DNA of 64,000 bases from Rhizobium sp. BT03 (GTDB taxonomy: Bacteria; Pseudomonadota; Alphaproteobacteria; Rhizobiales; Rhizobiaceae): NCBI RefSeq assembly GCF_030053155.1, contig NZ_CP125641.1, positions 186,001 through 250,000 of the forward strand, given 5' to 3'. Below the pieces are notes generated by a model. It ran no database searches. It had not been told where the DNA came from and saw only the letters and a program-made list of their open reading frames with translations. Position numbers and translations under genes: made by a program. Below, in pieces: positions 27,950 to 37,562 of the stretch; the stretch's first letter is position 1; each line of letters begins with the position of its first letter.

Positions 27950-30156
27950 ATGTCGAACGTTCGGAACTTCTCTCAGGCATCGGACACGATGCGCTCTGGG
28001 CCCTGATCGAAGGGCGCCATGGCGATCCCTTCTCGATCCTCGGTCCGCATGAGGCCGGCGGCATGACGGTCGTGCGCGTGTACCTGCCCGGCGCCGACGG
28101 GGTCGATCTCATCGAGGCGGCGAGCGGCAGGGTGGTGACGCCTTTCAGCATCGCTCACCCTTCCGGCCTGTTTGCGGCGGCGACGGCTTCGAGCATGGGA
28201 TACCGGCTGCGGATCCACTGGCCGGATGGCGAGCAAGTCATCGAGGATCCCTATAGTTTCGGCCTGCTGCTCGGAGAGCTCGACCTTCACCTGATATCGG
28301 AAGGCACCCATTACAGCCTGAGCCGGACGCTCGGCGCGGTGGCGATGTCGGTGGACGGTGTTCCGGGCGTTCGTTTCGCCGTCTGGGCGCCGAATGCGCG
28401 CCGCGTCTCGGTGGTCGGCGATTTCAATGCCTGGGACGGGCGGCGGAACCCGATGCGGCTGAGGCCATCGGCGGGCGTCTGGGAGCTGTTCGTTCCCCGG
28501 CTGGCGCCCGGCGAACGATATAAATTCGAAATCGTCGACGCGCATGGGACCTGCCTGCCGCAGAAGGCCGATCCGGTTGCGCGCGCCAGCGAAGCCGCCC
28601 CGTCCACCGCCTCGATCGTCGCCTCGTCGACACCATTTCGCTGGACCGACGATGCCTGGATGAGAGGCCGGTCCCGGCAGGAAAGGCTGGAGGGCGCGGT
28701 GTCCGTCTATGAGGTGCATGCCGGCTCCTGGCTGCGCGATCAGAAGGACGGCAACCGGTCGCTCGATTGGGTCGAGCTCAGCCAGCGGCTCGTTCCCTAT
28801 GCACGCGAGATGGGATTCACCCATATCGAGCTGCTGCCGATCATGGAGCATCCCTTCGGCGGTTCCTGGGGCTACCAGCCGCTCGGCCTCTTCGCCCCGA
28901 CCGGCCGCTACGGCACGCCCGAGGATTTCGCCTATTTCGTCGACCGCTGCCACGGCGCCGGCATCGGCGTCATCCTCGATTGGGTGCCGGCTCATTTCCC
29001 GACCGATGTCTGGGGGCTTGCCCGCTTCGACGGCAGCCCGCTTTACGAGCATCAGGACCCGCGCGAAGGCTTTCACCGCGACTGGAACACGCTGATCTAC
29101 AATCTCGGCCGCAACGAGGTGAAGGGCTTCCTGATCGCCAGCGCGCTCGAATGGCTCGAGCGCTACCATGTCGACGGGCTGCGCGTCGATGCCGTCGCCT
29201 CGATGCTCTATCGCGATTACAGCCGCAACGAGGGGGACTGGATTCCCAATCGATATGGCGGCCGCGAGAACCTGGAAGCGGTGGAATTCTTCAAGCACCT
29301 GAACAGCATCATCCACGAGCGCTGCCCGCATGCGATTGTTATCGCCGAGGAATCGACAGCCTGGCCCGGTGTCACCAAGCCGCCTGAAGAGGGCGGGCTC
29401 GGCTTCGACATCAAATGGAACATGGGCTGGATGCATGACAGCCTGAGCTATATCGAGAAGGACCCAGTCTATCGCAGCTATCACCACGGCACGATGACCT
29501 TCGGCATGATCTATGCCTATTCCGAGCGTTTCATGCTGCCGATTTCCCATGACGAGGTGGTCTACGGCAAAGGCTCGCTGCTGACGAAGATGCCGGGCGA
29601 CGAATGGCAGAAATTCGCCAATCTGCGCAGCTATCTCGCCTTCATGTGGGGCCATCCCGGCAAGAAACTGCTGTTCATGGGAAGCGAAGTCGCCCAGCCG
29701 GGCGAATGGAACCATGACGCTTCGGTGAGTTGGGACGTGCTGGACCGGCCAGCGCATATCGGCATTCAGCGCCTGGTGAAGGACCTGAACGCGTTTTACA
29801 GCGGCGAGCCGGCTTTGCAGTTCGGCGATTTTCATCCTGAGGGCTTCGAATGGGCGGCTGCCGATGACGCCGTCAATTCCGTTCTCGGCATGCTGCGTTA
29901 TGCCCCTGACCGCTCTTCCTCCGTCCTCGTCGTCTCGAATTTCACGCCGGTGCCGCGTTACGGCTACAGGGTCGGCGTGCCCGATGATGGCGTGTGGATC
30001 GAGCGGATAACGACAGATGCCCGCGAATATGGCGGCTCCGGCCTCGTCAACGGCGCCGTGTCGAGCGAACCCATCCCCGCCCATGGCAGGCCGGTCTCCT
30101 TGTCGCTGACACTGCCGCCGCTGGCGACGGTCTTCTTCAAGGGACCGTCGCCCTGA
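27946..30156 (+). CDS. glgB: 1,4-alpha-glucan branching enzyme
   Basis: GlgB cuts an alpha-1,4 chain and re-joins it as an alpha-1,6 branch. The 736-residue protein has an N-terminal beta-sandwich, a CBM48 domain ([20 protein letters not shown]), and a GH13 barrel with nucleophile D415 ([10 protein letters not shown]), acid/base E468 (VIAEEST) and D536 ([14 protein letters not shown]). The start at 27946 is chosen from the ATGA overlap with the treS stop; it gives the normal GlgB N-terminus. As third gene of the operon it would branch the polymer made by GlgE. Confidence 0.97.
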   Translation: MNVERSELLSGIGHDALWALIEGRHGDPFSILGPHEAGGMTVVRVYLPGADGVDLIEAASGRVVTPFSIAHPSGLFAAATASSMGYRLRIHWPDGEQVIEDPYSFGLLLGELDLHLISEGTHYSLSRTLGAVAMSVDGVPGVRFAVWAPNARRVSVVGDFNAWDGRRNPMRLRPSAGVWELFVPRLAPGERYKFEIVDAHGTCLPQKADPVARASEAAPSTASIVASSTPFRWTDDAWMRGRSRQERLEGAVSVYEVHAGSWLRDQKDGNRSLDWVELSQRLVPYAREMGFTHIELLPIMEHPFGGSWGYQPLGLFAPTGRYGTPEDFAYFVDRCHGAGIGVILDWVPAHFPTDVWGLARFDGSPLYEHQDPREGFHRDWNTLIYNLGRNEVKGFLIASALEWLERYHVDGLRVDAVASMLYRDYSRNEGDWIPNRYGGRENLEAVEFFKHLNSIIHERCPHAIVIAEESTAWPGVTKPPEEGGLGFDIKWNMGWMHDSLSYIEKDPVYRSYHHGTMTFGMIYAYSERFMLPISHDEVVYGKGSLLTKMPGDEWQKFANLRSYLAFMWGHPGKKLLFMGSEVAQPGEWNHDASVSWDVLDRPAHIGIQRLVKDLNAFYSGEPALQFGDFHPEGFEWAAADDAVNSVLGMLRYAPDRSSSVLVVSNFTPVPRYGYRVGVPDDGVWIERITTDAREYGGSGLVNGAVSSEPIPAHGRPVSLSLTLPPLATVFFKGPSP

Positions 30157-30162
30157 CGGGCT

Positions 30163-31791
30163 TCATTCGGCGTGCGGAGCCGGATGAATGAAAGGCCAGG
30201 GGCTTGCCTCGGATCCTTTTTCGATTGGAACCTCGATAAGCACGGGTTGATCGAGAGAAAGGGCTTTCTCGATCGTCTCTTTGAGTTCGCTGGGGCTCGT
30301 CACTCTGAATGACCGGACGCCGAAGCTTTCCCCGAGGGCGACAAAATCCGGATTGGTCAGGTCCGAGCCAAAGTACCGGCCTTGATACGCCTGCTTCTGG
30401 TCGCGCAGCACGTTGCCATAGGCCGAATTGTTGAAGACGATGGCGACGACATTGATCTTGTGCTGGACGGCGGTGGCAAGCTCCTGAACGCCGAACATGA
30501 AGCCGCCATCGCCGGAAACGGAAACAACCGCTTTGTCGGGATTGGCGACCTTCACGCCCAAAGCCGTGTTGAAGCCGAAACCCAGATTGTCCTGATAACC
30601 GCATGTCACATACTGACGCGGGCCGTAGACCGGGAAGGCAAAGCGGGCAGTGAAGCCCATCTGGCTGACCTCCTCGACGAAGAAGCCGTCTCTTGGCAGA
30701 GCCTCGCGAATGGCATCGAGATAAGCGAGCTGCGGCTGGACTTCAGAGAAACGAGATCTGGCCTCTTTGTTGAGCTCGACAAATTCGCGGGTGCGATCCT
30801 CGTGGCTGGCGCCTGCCAGGGCATCGATCAGCGCCTGCGTTCCGGCCTTGGCATCGGCGACGATGCCGACACTAGGCTTGAGGCGGACCATCTCGGTCGG
30901 ATCGATATCGATGCGGATCACCTTGAGACCCTTGGGAAGCCACTTCCATCGCATGAACTGCAATTCGAGCCGGCTGCCGATGCCGATCAGCACGTCGACC
31001 TTCTTCCAGTATTCATAAGCGGCGACGAAATTCAGGTAGTTCGGATGATCGTCGGCGACGATGCCTTTGCCGGAACGATGGGAGGTGACGGGCGACTGCA
31101 GCAATTCCGCGAGAGCGGCGATCTCGGCGCCGGCATCCGCGGCACCGCCACCGACCATGATCATCGGATTTCTGGCACCGGATATCAGTGCCGCTGCGGC
31201 AGCGATCTGATCGGAGTTGACAGCCGGGTGAGGGGCTCGCGAGCCGACGGGAAGACCGACTTCGGGGCCGGATTGGCCAAACACGTCCCATGGGGCTTCG
31301 ACCGCTCCCGGACCCTGGCGGCCGGAGAGCATCTTGCCGATGACCTCCGCCATGACGGGACCGGCCTCGGACGGATGATTGATGCGTTCCGCCGTCTTGG
31401 TTAGCCCACGCATCGTCGCCAGTTGATCGGGCAATTCGTGCAACTGCCCTCTGCCTTGCCCGATCAGGTGGGACATGATGTTGCCGGTGATGCAAAGTAT
31501 CGGCGCGTTGGCGCCGTAAGCGGTGCAAAGTGCGGCACCGGAATTGAGAACACCGGGGCCGGGGACAACGGTATAGGCACCAATCCGGCCGGTGGACTTG
31601 GCATAGCCGTAGGCCATGTAGCCGGCGCCCTGTTCATGCCTTGTGTGAATGAAGCGAAGCTTGTCACTGGCGCCGTAAAGGGCATCGTTGAAATCATACA
31701 TGTGGGCGCCTGGGATGCCGAACACCGTGTCGATCCCATGGGCGACGAGCGAACGGGTCATCGCCTGGCCGGTCGTTTCCTTCTCACTCAT
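30163..31791 (-). CDS. ThDP-dependent enzyme of the acetolactate synthase-like family
   Basis: The 542-residue protein has the three domains of the family: an N-terminal pyrimidine domain with the catalytic glutamate in RHEQGAGYMAYGYAK, a central domain, and a C-terminal domain with the cofactor motif GDGGFMFGVQEL...IVFNN. The reaction could be a 2-oxo acid decarboxylation or a carboligation. The gene overlaps the upstream aminotransferase by 4 bases (ATGA), so the aminotransferase probably makes its 2-oxo acid. I chose the ATG at 31791 over a TTG at 31800 for that reason. Substrate unknown; an arylpyruvate is one possibility. Confidence 0.85.
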   Translation of the reverse strand: MSEKETTGQAMTRSLVAHGIDTVFGIPGAHMYDFNDALYGASDKLRFIHTRHEQGAGYMAYGYAKSTGRIGAYTVVPGPGVLNSGAALCTAYGANAPILCITGNIMSHLIGQGRGQLHELPDQLATMRGLTKTAERINHPSEAGPVMAEVIGKMLSGRQGPGAVEAPWDVFGQSGPEVGLPVGSRAPHPAVNSDQIAAAAALISGARNPMIMVGGGAADAGAEIAALAELLQSPVTSHRSGKGIVADDHPNYLNFVAAYEYWKKVDVLIGIGSRLELQFMRWKWLPKGLKVIRIDIDPTEMVRLKPSVGIVADAKAGTQALIDALAGASHEDRTREFVELNKEARSRFSEVQPQLAYLDAIREALPRDGFFVEEVSQMGFTARFAFPVYGPRQYVTCGYQDNLGFGFNTALGVKVANPDKAVVSVSGDGGFMFGVQELATAVQHKINVVAIVFNNSAYGNVLRDQKQAYQGRYFGSDLTNPDFVALGESFGVRSFRVTSPSELKETIEKALSLDQPVLIEVPIEKGSEASPWPFIHPAPHAE

Positions 31792-32963
31792 TTCAAGCAA
31801 CCTTCAGCGCGAAGTGCAGCGACGATGGCGCCGGCATCGGCCGGCTGCATTCCGGCAAGGTTCATACGGCCGGAGTCAGCCATGTAGATGCCGTGCTTGG
31901 CTCTAAGGGCTGCTGCCGTTTCCTTGGACATGGAGAGATTGGAGAACAGGCCGCGTTGCCGGCTGATGAAGGCGAGATCGGGCGCAGCGGCGGCGAGTGC
32001 CGCACGGTTGCCGTTGACGCGCTCGCACATCTCTTCGAGTTCGGCGCGCCACATTGCCGACATTTCGGGGCTTTCGAGAATGGTCCTGACGATCGCGGCG
32101 CCATGATCGGGCGGCATCGACCAGTTCACGCGGGCAAGTGCGGCCATATTGCTCTCGGCCTTGCCGATGTCGCCGGCATTGCGGGTCATGACGTAGAGCG
32201 CGCCGACACGCTCGCGATAGAGACCGAAATTCTTGTCGCAGGAATAGGCGATCAGCGCCTCGTCGACCGCATCGAGGATCATCCGCGTCGGTGCGGCGTC
32301 CTGTTCGAGACCGTCGCCGAGCCCTTGATAGGCAAGATCGATGAAGGGCACGAGCCTGTGCGCAACGAGCAGTTCGGCAATCCGCCGCCACTCTTCCATG
32401 GTGAAATCGATGCCGGTCGGGTTGTGGCAGCAGCCGTGAAGGAGCACGACATCGCCTTCATTGGCGGAAGACAGCGCCTCGACCACGCTTTCGAATTTCA
32501 CCTGCTGCGAGGCGAGATCGACGAAGGGATATTCTTTTGCGGCGAGGCGCGCCGAACCGAAGATCGGGGCGTGGTTCGGCCAGCTCGGTGTGCCCAGCAA
32601 AACCTTCGCCGATGGCTTTGCCGTCTGAATGAGTTCCGCGCCGAGACGCAGCGCGCCGCTGCCGCCCGGCGTCTGGATGCCGACAAGACGCTCACCGAAG
32701 GCCGGGGATTGCCCGAAAATGATCGGCTGCAGCAGGCGGACGAAGTGCAGATCGCCTTCCGGACCGAGATACTTTTTGCTGTCCTGCGTCTCCAGAAGAA
32801 ATTGCTCCGCCGCCTTCACGGCCCGCATGACCGGCGTGCGGCCCATGGCGTCACGATAGACGCCGACGCCGAGGTCGATCTTTCCGGCGCGTTGGTCGGC
32901 CTGGAAGGCCTTGATGAGGGCAAGCAGGCTATCGGCCGGCCGGCTATTCAGTTCTTCAAACAC
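31788..32963 (-). CDS. Aromatic/aspartate-type amino acid aminotransferase
   Basis: This is a PLP enzyme of fold type I, subgroup Ia (AspC/TyrB), 391 residues. It shows the family N-terminus (DLGVGVYRDAMGRTPVMRAV), the HGCCHNPTGIDFT motif, the PLP lysine K244 in SCDKNFGLYRERVGAL, and an SGRMNLAG arginine near the end. It would move an amino group from an aromatic or acidic amino acid to 2-oxoglutarate. It is the first gene of a two-gene operon and divergent from an Lrp-type regulator, which fits a role in amino acid catabolism. Confidence 0.93.
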   Translation of the reverse strand: MFEELNSRPADSLLALIKAFQADQRAGKIDLGVGVYRDAMGRTPVMRAVKAAEQFLLETQDSKKYLGPEGDLHFVRLLQPIIFGQSPAFGERLVGIQTPGGSGALRLGAELIQTAKPSAKVLLGTPSWPNHAPIFGSARLAAKEYPFVDLASQQVKFESVVEALSSANEGDVVLLHGCCHNPTGIDFTMEEWRRIAELLVAHRLVPFIDLAYQGLGDGLEQDAAPTRMILDAVDEALIAYSCDKNFGLYRERVGALYVMTRNAGDIGKAESNMAALARVNWSMPPDHGAAIVRTILESPEMSAMWRAELEEMCERVNGNRAALAAAAPDLAFISRQRGLFSNLSMSKETAAALRAKHGIYMADSGRMNLAGMQPADAGAIVAALRAEGCLK

Positions 32964-33026
32964 AGGTCCACCTCCGTTTATCCATGGCTGGAGATTAACT
33001 GAAGTTTCGCGGCGAATTTCTGCGAT

Positions 33027-33058
33027 TGTCTGCCTGTTTCAGTGTATCCATGCAGACA
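33027..33058. promoter_or_regulatory. Inverted repeat between aminotransferase and Lrp gene
   Basis: TGTCTGC at 33027-33033 and GCAGACA at 33052-33058 form a perfect 7-bp inverted repeat with an 18-base spacer, in the 148-bp region between the divergent genes. It is a candidate site for the adjacent Lrp-family protein. Confidence 0.5.
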
Positions 33059-33111
33059 TTCTGCGTTAGACGGCTATACTGTGCCGAAATTCCCCTCATC
33101 TCGGGTGATCC

Positions 33112-33579
33112 ATGCTTGACCAGTTCGATATCAAATTGCTCGCCGCGCTTCAGCAAAACAGCGAGATGACTCAGGGCGAGCTGTCGCAGAAGGTCAATCT
33201 TTCCGCCACCCAATGCGCGCGCCGTTTGGAACGGCTGCGCAAGGAGCAATATATCCAGAGCGTCGTCGCCATCCTCAATCCCGCGAAACTGGGTTTCAGC
33301 GTCGTCGCCCATACGCTCGTCAGTCTGCGCGCGCACACGGAAGGCGGAAACGAGCGGCTACATCGCTTCATCGAGACCGCGCCGGAGATCCTGGAATGTT
33401 ATTCGCAGACCGGTGACGCCGATTTTCTGATGAAGGTGATGACGCGCGATCTCGACCATCTCAGCCAGTTTCTCGAAAGAATGATCCGGGTCACCGACAA
33501 TCTGGCCAATGTCAAATCGAGCATCGTCCTGAAGACGATCAAGAAGACGACCGCTCTGCCGCTGCAGATCGTGACGTGA
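33112..33579 (+). CDS. Lrp/AsnC-family transcriptional regulator
   Basis: The 155-residue protein has the N-terminal HTH (LDQFDIKLLAALQQNSEMTQ, then LSATQCARRLERLRK) and the C-terminal RAM effector domain (ECYSQTGDADFLMKVMTRDL). Such proteins usually bind an amino acid and control the divergent gene. Here that is the aminotransferase/ThDP operon, so it is probably the local activator or repressor. Confidence 0.93.
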   Translation: MLDQFDIKLLAALQQNSEMTQGELSQKVNLSATQCARRLERLRKEQYIQSVVAILNPAKLGFSVVAHTLVSLRAHTEGGNERLHRFIETAPEILECYSQTGDADFLMKVMTRDLDHLSQFLERMIRVTDNLANVKSSIVLKTIKKTTALPLQIVT

Positions 33580-33706
33580 GCGTGTCAGCGCATGGAAGTT
33601 GCCGCACCAAGCAGAGCGGCACGCATACCGAACTTGCCAGAGCCTACCAAGACCCGATAGCCAAGACGTCATGATCTCTGCGTATTGATACCGGGAGAAC
33701 TCTTAA

Positions 33707-34498
33707 ATGGCATTCAAGCGGCGGCCTTTTTGGCTCGCGCTGATCGTGGCTGTGCTTTCCTGGCCGGCCTGGATCGTTTGGCAGCGGCACGCCGAGCATC
33801 AGATCTACGCCGATCCGGAAGATCCCGCGCTGACCATCACACCTCGGCACATCGAGGCATTGCGGAAACTGCAGTTTGCGTGGAATACTTCGATCGAAAG
33901 CGGGGGGCCTGTTGTCAATCCGCTCGCTCCATATGGCAGCGACGATGTGGCCGCTGACCTCGGCCCGATCATCGGCACGAGTGATCGAATTGCTATCGCC
34001 CGATTTCACCGCGAAGTCTCGACGCTGCTGACTTGGGCTCTTGCGAATTGCGGGCTAGCGGACGGACAATATCACCTCGACCATCTCGATAATGCGACGA
34101 TGCAACGCCGACTTCGGAACGATCTCGCTGGATTGCCGGGCGCACGGATTAGTTCATATCTGGCAGAAATGCCACGCCTTGAGCCAGACGGCTATTTTCA
34201 ATTCACCCGCCAGCATCGCCAACTCCTGCACCACCTGAGATTCGAGTGGCCGGACAGCCAGATCATCTCGATTGTCGCCGGTGAAGGCTATCCGGCGCCC
34301 GTGGTCAATTTCAAGCGACCGTTCGGCGACATGAGCGCGTTTGAAATCGATATGGCCGCGATTCTGGGCCTGCCTCAACCCGTTCTCGACCATGTTGATC
34401 CAGTGCTGAATCGTTACTATTGGGAAATGTGGCCAGCATTGCAGGTATTCGTGCAGAACGTTCGCCTGGACGCGGCAAAGTCGACCTGCGTGGACTAG
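33707..34498 (+). CDS. Membrane-anchored protein of unknown function
   Basis: I do not recognise this 263-residue protein. It has one N-terminal transmembrane helix (RPFWLALIVAVLSWPAWIVW, residues 6-25) and an otherwise soluble domain, probably periplasmic, with no catalytic motif that I can name. Aromatic residues are frequent near the end (NRYYWEMWPALQVF). GGGAGAA lies upstream of the ATG. Base composition is somewhat lower in GC than the flanking genes. Its TAG stop is also the first three bases of a palindromic repeat, so the repeat may have set the present C-terminus. Confidence 0.65.
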   Translation: MAFKRRPFWLALIVAVLSWPAWIVWQRHAEHQIYADPEDPALTITPRHIEALRKLQFAWNTSIESGGPVVNPLAPYGSDDVAADLGPIIGTSDRIAIARFHREVSTLLTWALANCGLADGQYHLDHLDNATMQRRLRNDLAGLPGARISSYLAEMPRLEPDGYFQFTRQHRQLLHHLRFEWPDSQIISIVAGEGYPAPVVNFKRPFGDMSAFEIDMAAILGLPQPVLDHVDPVLNRYYWEMWPALQVFVQNVRLDAAKSTCVD

Positions 34499-34547
34499 AG
34501 CATGATGCCGAAAAGTGTGAGCGGTTTTCGGACGACATAATGCTCTA
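34496..34547. repeat. Rhizobial-type intergenic palindromic repeat, first unit
   Basis: Outer arms TAGAGCAT and ATGCTCTA (perfect, 8 bp) enclose inner arms CCGAAAA and TTTTCGG (perfect, 7 bp). I recognise this form (AGAGCATGATGCCGAAAAG...) as a dispersed intergenic palindrome of rhizobial genomes, of the RIME kind. Its first three bases are the stop codon of the gene before it. Confidence 0.8.
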
Positions 34548-34558
34548 ACTCTTTAATT

Positions 34559-34610
34559 TAGAACAGGATTCAGATTTTAGGCCAATCGGGCCTAAAATTA
34601 TCCTGTTCTA
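34559..34610. repeat. Second palindromic unit, also a strong hairpin between convergent genes
   Basis: Perfect 11-bp outer arms (TAGAACAGGAT / ATCCTGTTCTA) enclose perfect 10-bp inner arms (ATTTTAGGCC / GGCCTAAAAT) with a 5-nt loop. It lies 11 bases after the first unit and 7 bases from the stop of the ABC ATPase gene, so it could terminate both convergent transcripts. Confidence 0.8.
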
Positions 34611-34617
34611 GCCGCTC

Positions 34618-35379
34618 TCACTTGAGATAGTGGATATGCGGGCGCGAATGATAGGGCGAGGCTTCGACGCGCGCCTCGATGGAAAAGACCTCGCGCAGGA
34701 GTTTTTCGCTCAGCACCTCCTCAGGCGCGCCGGAGGCGATGATCCTGCCCTGCTGCATGATAACAAGCGCATCGCAGAACATGGCGGCGTGGTTGAGATC
34801 GTGCAGGGCGACGATGCTGGTGATCGGCAGGCCGGAGACGAGCCGCATCAGGCCGATCTGGTGCTGGATGTCGAGATGGTTCGTGGGTTCGTCGAGGATC
34901 AGTTCCTGCGGCGACTGGGCGAGCGCCCTGGCGATGTGGGTGCGCTGCTTTTCGCCGCCCGACAGGCTCTGCCAGCGGTCGTCGCGCTTCTCCGCCATGC
35001 CGGCGCGGACGAGCGCTGCCTCGACCGCCTCTTCGTCCGCCCTCGTCCAGCCCGAGAACATGGAGCGGTGCGGAAACCTTCCGAGCTTGACGACGTCGAC
35101 CACTTTCAGATTGGCGTTGGTCGTGGCGTGCTGCTCGACGAAGGCGATGCGCCGGGCGATCGAGCGGCGGCTGATCTTGCCGATATCGCTGCGGTCGAGC
35201 GTGACGCGGCCGGAATGCGGCCGCTTGAGGCCGGCGAGAAGCCTGAGCAGCGAAGTCTTGCCGGAGCCGTTCGGACCGAGCAGGCCGAGCATGCGGCCGG
35301 GCTGCGCCTCCATCGAAACGCCGTCCAGAATGGTCTTCCTGCCAATTTTCCAGGTGAGGTTGTCGGCCTTGATGCTCAT
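34618..35379 (-). CDS. Iron/siderophore-type ABC transporter ATPase
   Basis: The 253-residue protein has Walker A GPNGSGKTS, signature LSGGEKQRTHIARAL, Walker B LILDEPTNHLD and the switch histidine in ALHDLNH. It belongs to the FecE/FhuC/BtuD group that energises uptake of ferric siderophores, heme or cobalamin. It is the last gene of the operon, overlapping the permease by 4 bases. Confidence 0.93.
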   Translation of the reverse strand: MSIKADNLTWKIGRKTILDGVSMEAQPGRMLGLLGPNGSGKTSLLRLLAGLKRPHSGRVTLDRSDIGKISRRSIARRIAFVEQHATTNANLKVVDVVKLGRFPHRSMFSGWTRADEEAVEAALVRAGMAEKRDDRWQSLSGGEKQRTHIARALAQSPQELILDEPTNHLDIQHQIGLMRLVSGLPITSIVALHDLNHAAMFCDALVIMQQGRIIASGAPEEVLSEKLLREVFSIEARVEASPYHSRPHIHYLK

Positions 35380-36416
35380 GACGCGCGCTGGAACCGGTAG
35401 AGGATGATCGAGAAGAAGGGAACGCCGACGAGCGCCGTGACGACGCCGATCGGCAGGATCTGGCCGGGAATGAGGGCGCGCGCGGCGATATCGGCGAGCA
35501 CCATGAAGATCGCCCCTGCGATGGCGCAGGCCGGCAGCAGGCGAATATGCAGCGGCCCGACGACGAAGCGGGCGACATGCGGCACGACGAGGCCGACGAA
35601 GCCGATCGAGCCGACCATGCTGACGATCGTCGCCGTCATCATCGCTGTCAGCGCGAAGAGCGCCATGCGGGCGCGGGCGACATTGACGCCCAGTGAAGAT
35701 GCCGCCTCGTCGCCGAAAGCGAAGGCGTCGAGCACGCGGGCGTAGAGAAGACAGGCGGCAAGGCCGAAGCCGACGACGACCGAGACCAGCGCGAATTCCG
35801 GCCAGCGCACGCCGCTGAAGCTGCCGAGCAGCCAGAACATGACGTCGCGGGCCTGCTGCGCATTGGCCGAGGTGGTGACGATATAGGAGGTCGAGGCGTT
35901 GAAGAGCTGCGAGGCGGCGACGCCGGCAAGGATGGTGCGGTCCGCGCCGCCGCGCGTGCCGTTCGACAGCAGCGCCACGAAGAAGAAGGCGGCGAAGGCG
36001 CCGGCAAAGGCGCCTGCCGACAGCGACACCGCGCCCGCGCCGAGCCCCAGGATGACGATCGCCACGGCGCCGGTGGAGGCCCCGGCGGAGATGCCGAGCA
36101 CATAGGGTTCGGCAAGCGGGTTGCGCAGCAGCGACTGCATGATGGCGCCCGACAGCGCCAACCCCGCGCCGCAGAAGGCGGCGACCAGCGCGCGGCTCAG
36201 GCGATAATCCCAGATGACCGTCTCGTGGATGCGGTTCAGCTCGACGGCGGTCCAGCCGAGCCGATTGGTGACGGCCGAAAACGTGGTCGCGAGCGGAATC
36301 GGCAGGTCGCCGATCCCGACGCTGATGCCGATGGCGACAGCGATGAGGCAGAGGGAGGCGAGCAGCAGTGCGGTGACCGCTCCCAGCTGCCGGAAGAGAC
36401 GGCCTGCGTCCGTCAC
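35376..36416 (-). CDS. FecCD-family ABC transporter permease
   Basis: The 346-residue permease has about ten hydrophobic helices and typical FecCD motifs: DYRLSRALVAAFCGAGLALS, GAIMQSLLRNPLAEPYVLGI and, near the end, IGFVGLVVPHVARFVVGP. It would form a homodimer with the ATPase. It overlaps both operon neighbours by 4 bases. Confidence 0.95.
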   Translation of the reverse strand: MTDAGRLFRQLGAVTALLLASLCLIAVAIGISVGIGDLPIPLATTFSAVTNRLGWTAVELNRIHETVIWDYRLSRALVAAFCGAGLALSGAIMQSLLRNPLAEPYVLGISAGASTGAVAIVILGLGAGAVSLSAGAFAGAFAAFFFVALLSNGTRGGADRTILAGVAASQLFNASTSYIVTTSANAQQARDVMFWLLGSFSGVRWPEFALVSVVVGFGLAACLLYARVLDAFAFGDEAASSLGVNVARARMALFALTAMMTATIVSMVGSIGFVGLVVPHVARFVVGPLHIRLLPACAIAGAIFMVLADIAARALIPGQILPIGVVTALVGVPFFSIILYRFQRAS

Positions 36417-37438
36417 TTCAACAGACCGAGAGCCTTCAACTGCTCGGCCACTTGCTCGGCGCCGTAGATCGTGCGGATCGTCGGGTTCATGGCCTGGCCG
36501 TCCATGACGACGAGCGCCTTGTTCTTGACGGCAGGGGTCTGGCTGACGGCCGGATCGGTGTTCAGGAAGTTGATCTTCGCCTCAGGCTTATCGAGTTCCC
36601 AGCGATTGCGGTCGAGGCTGGCGACGACGATGACGTCGGGATTGGCGGCGATGATGCCTTCCCAGCCGACGGTCGGCCATTCCGCTTCCGCTGATATCGC
36701 ATTGTGTCCGCCGAGCAGGTCGGCGATGAAGCCGGAGGCGCTGTTCTTGCCGCCGACATAGGCGTCGGCCGACGGGCTGGGGCTCGAAAACCAGAAGACG
36801 TAGGACAGGTTCTTGCCATCCTTGGAAACGCTCTCGCGAAGTTTGGCTTCACGCGCCTTGAAGTCGGCAATCAGCGCCTGGCCGCGATCGGCGACGTCGA
36901 AAATCTGCGAAAGTTCGTCGATCTCCTTGTAGAGGAGATCCATGTTCCACAGCTCGGCGCGGCTGCCGTACTGGTCTTTGACGTCCTTGGTGCTGAGGCA
37001 GGTGCTGGGCGAAAGGTAGCTCGCCACGCCGACCTTGTCGAAATCCTCGCGCTTGGCGACCTTGCTGTTCGGGCCGACCAGGCTCGGAAGCGCTGCCGCG
37101 ACGAAATCGGGGTTTTCGGCGAGCATCGATTCGAAAGTCGGCATCTCGACCGTGAGAAGCTTGACCTTGGCATTGGCCTCGGCGAGCTGCGGCAGAACCT
37201 TGCTCGGCCAGAAGGCGGTGCCGACCATCTTGTCCTGAAGGCCGAGCAGCAGCAGGATTTCCGCGCTGTTCTGGCCGAGGCCGATCGCTCGCTCGGGCGC
37301 CTGCTTGAATGTCACCGCAGCGCCGCAGTTTTCGAGCGTCAGCGGGTAGGCTGTCGAACCGGCCAGCGTCGGATTTGCGGCAAGGCCGATCAGGGCGGAG
37401 AGGCCGCAGGCGGCCAGAATTGATTTGAGGCTGGTCAC
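36413..37438 (-). CDS. Periplasmic iron/siderophore-type substrate-binding protein
   Basis: This is a FecB/FepB-type helical-hinge binding protein of 341 residues with a Sec signal peptide (SLKSILAACGLSALIGLAAN, cleavage after about residue 27). Three later cysteines occur, including CGAAVTF and STCLS. The ligand is probably a ferric chelate, but related proteins bind heme or cobalamin. The GTG start has GGGGA 7 bases upstream, and that GGGG is paired in a short GC hairpin (37448-37476). The operon lies 124 bases downstream of sitD on the same strand, so it could be partly co-transcribed with sitABCD. Confidence 0.9.
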   Translation of the reverse strand: MTSLKSILAACGLSALIGLAANPTLAGSTAYPLTLENCGAAVTFKQAPERAIGLGQNSAEILLLLGLQDKMVGTAFWPSKVLPQLAEANAKVKLLTVEMPTFESMLAENPDFVAAALPSLVGPNSKVAKREDFDKVGVASYLSPSTCLSTKDVKDQYGSRAELWNMDLLYKEIDELSQIFDVADRGQALIADFKAREAKLRESVSKDGKNLSYVFWFSSPSPSADAYVGGKNSASGFIADLLGGHNAISAEAEWPTVGWEGIIAANPDVIVVASLDRNRWELDKPEAKINFLNTDPAVSQTPAVKNKALVVMDGQAMNPTIRTIYGAEQVAEQLKALGLLK

Positions 37439-37447
37439 GAAGAAATC

Positions 37448-37476
37448 CCCGGTGCGTGAGTGTCTGCGGCCGGGGT
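37448..37476 (-). promoter_or_regulatory. 5' leader hairpin that pairs the Shine-Dalgarno region
   Basis: On the minus strand, CCCCGG and CCGGGG can pair across a 17-base loop; the second arm contains the GGGG of the Shine-Dalgarno sequence of the binding-protein gene. It could limit translation or be a chance GC match. Confidence 0.3.
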
Positions 37477-37562
37477 ATAGCCTCAGGAGCAGCCTGAAAA
37501 CAAGACTGAATAAATCAACTTATCGCAAAATCGACAGGTGGTCGTTGATCGACAGTCGCTCC

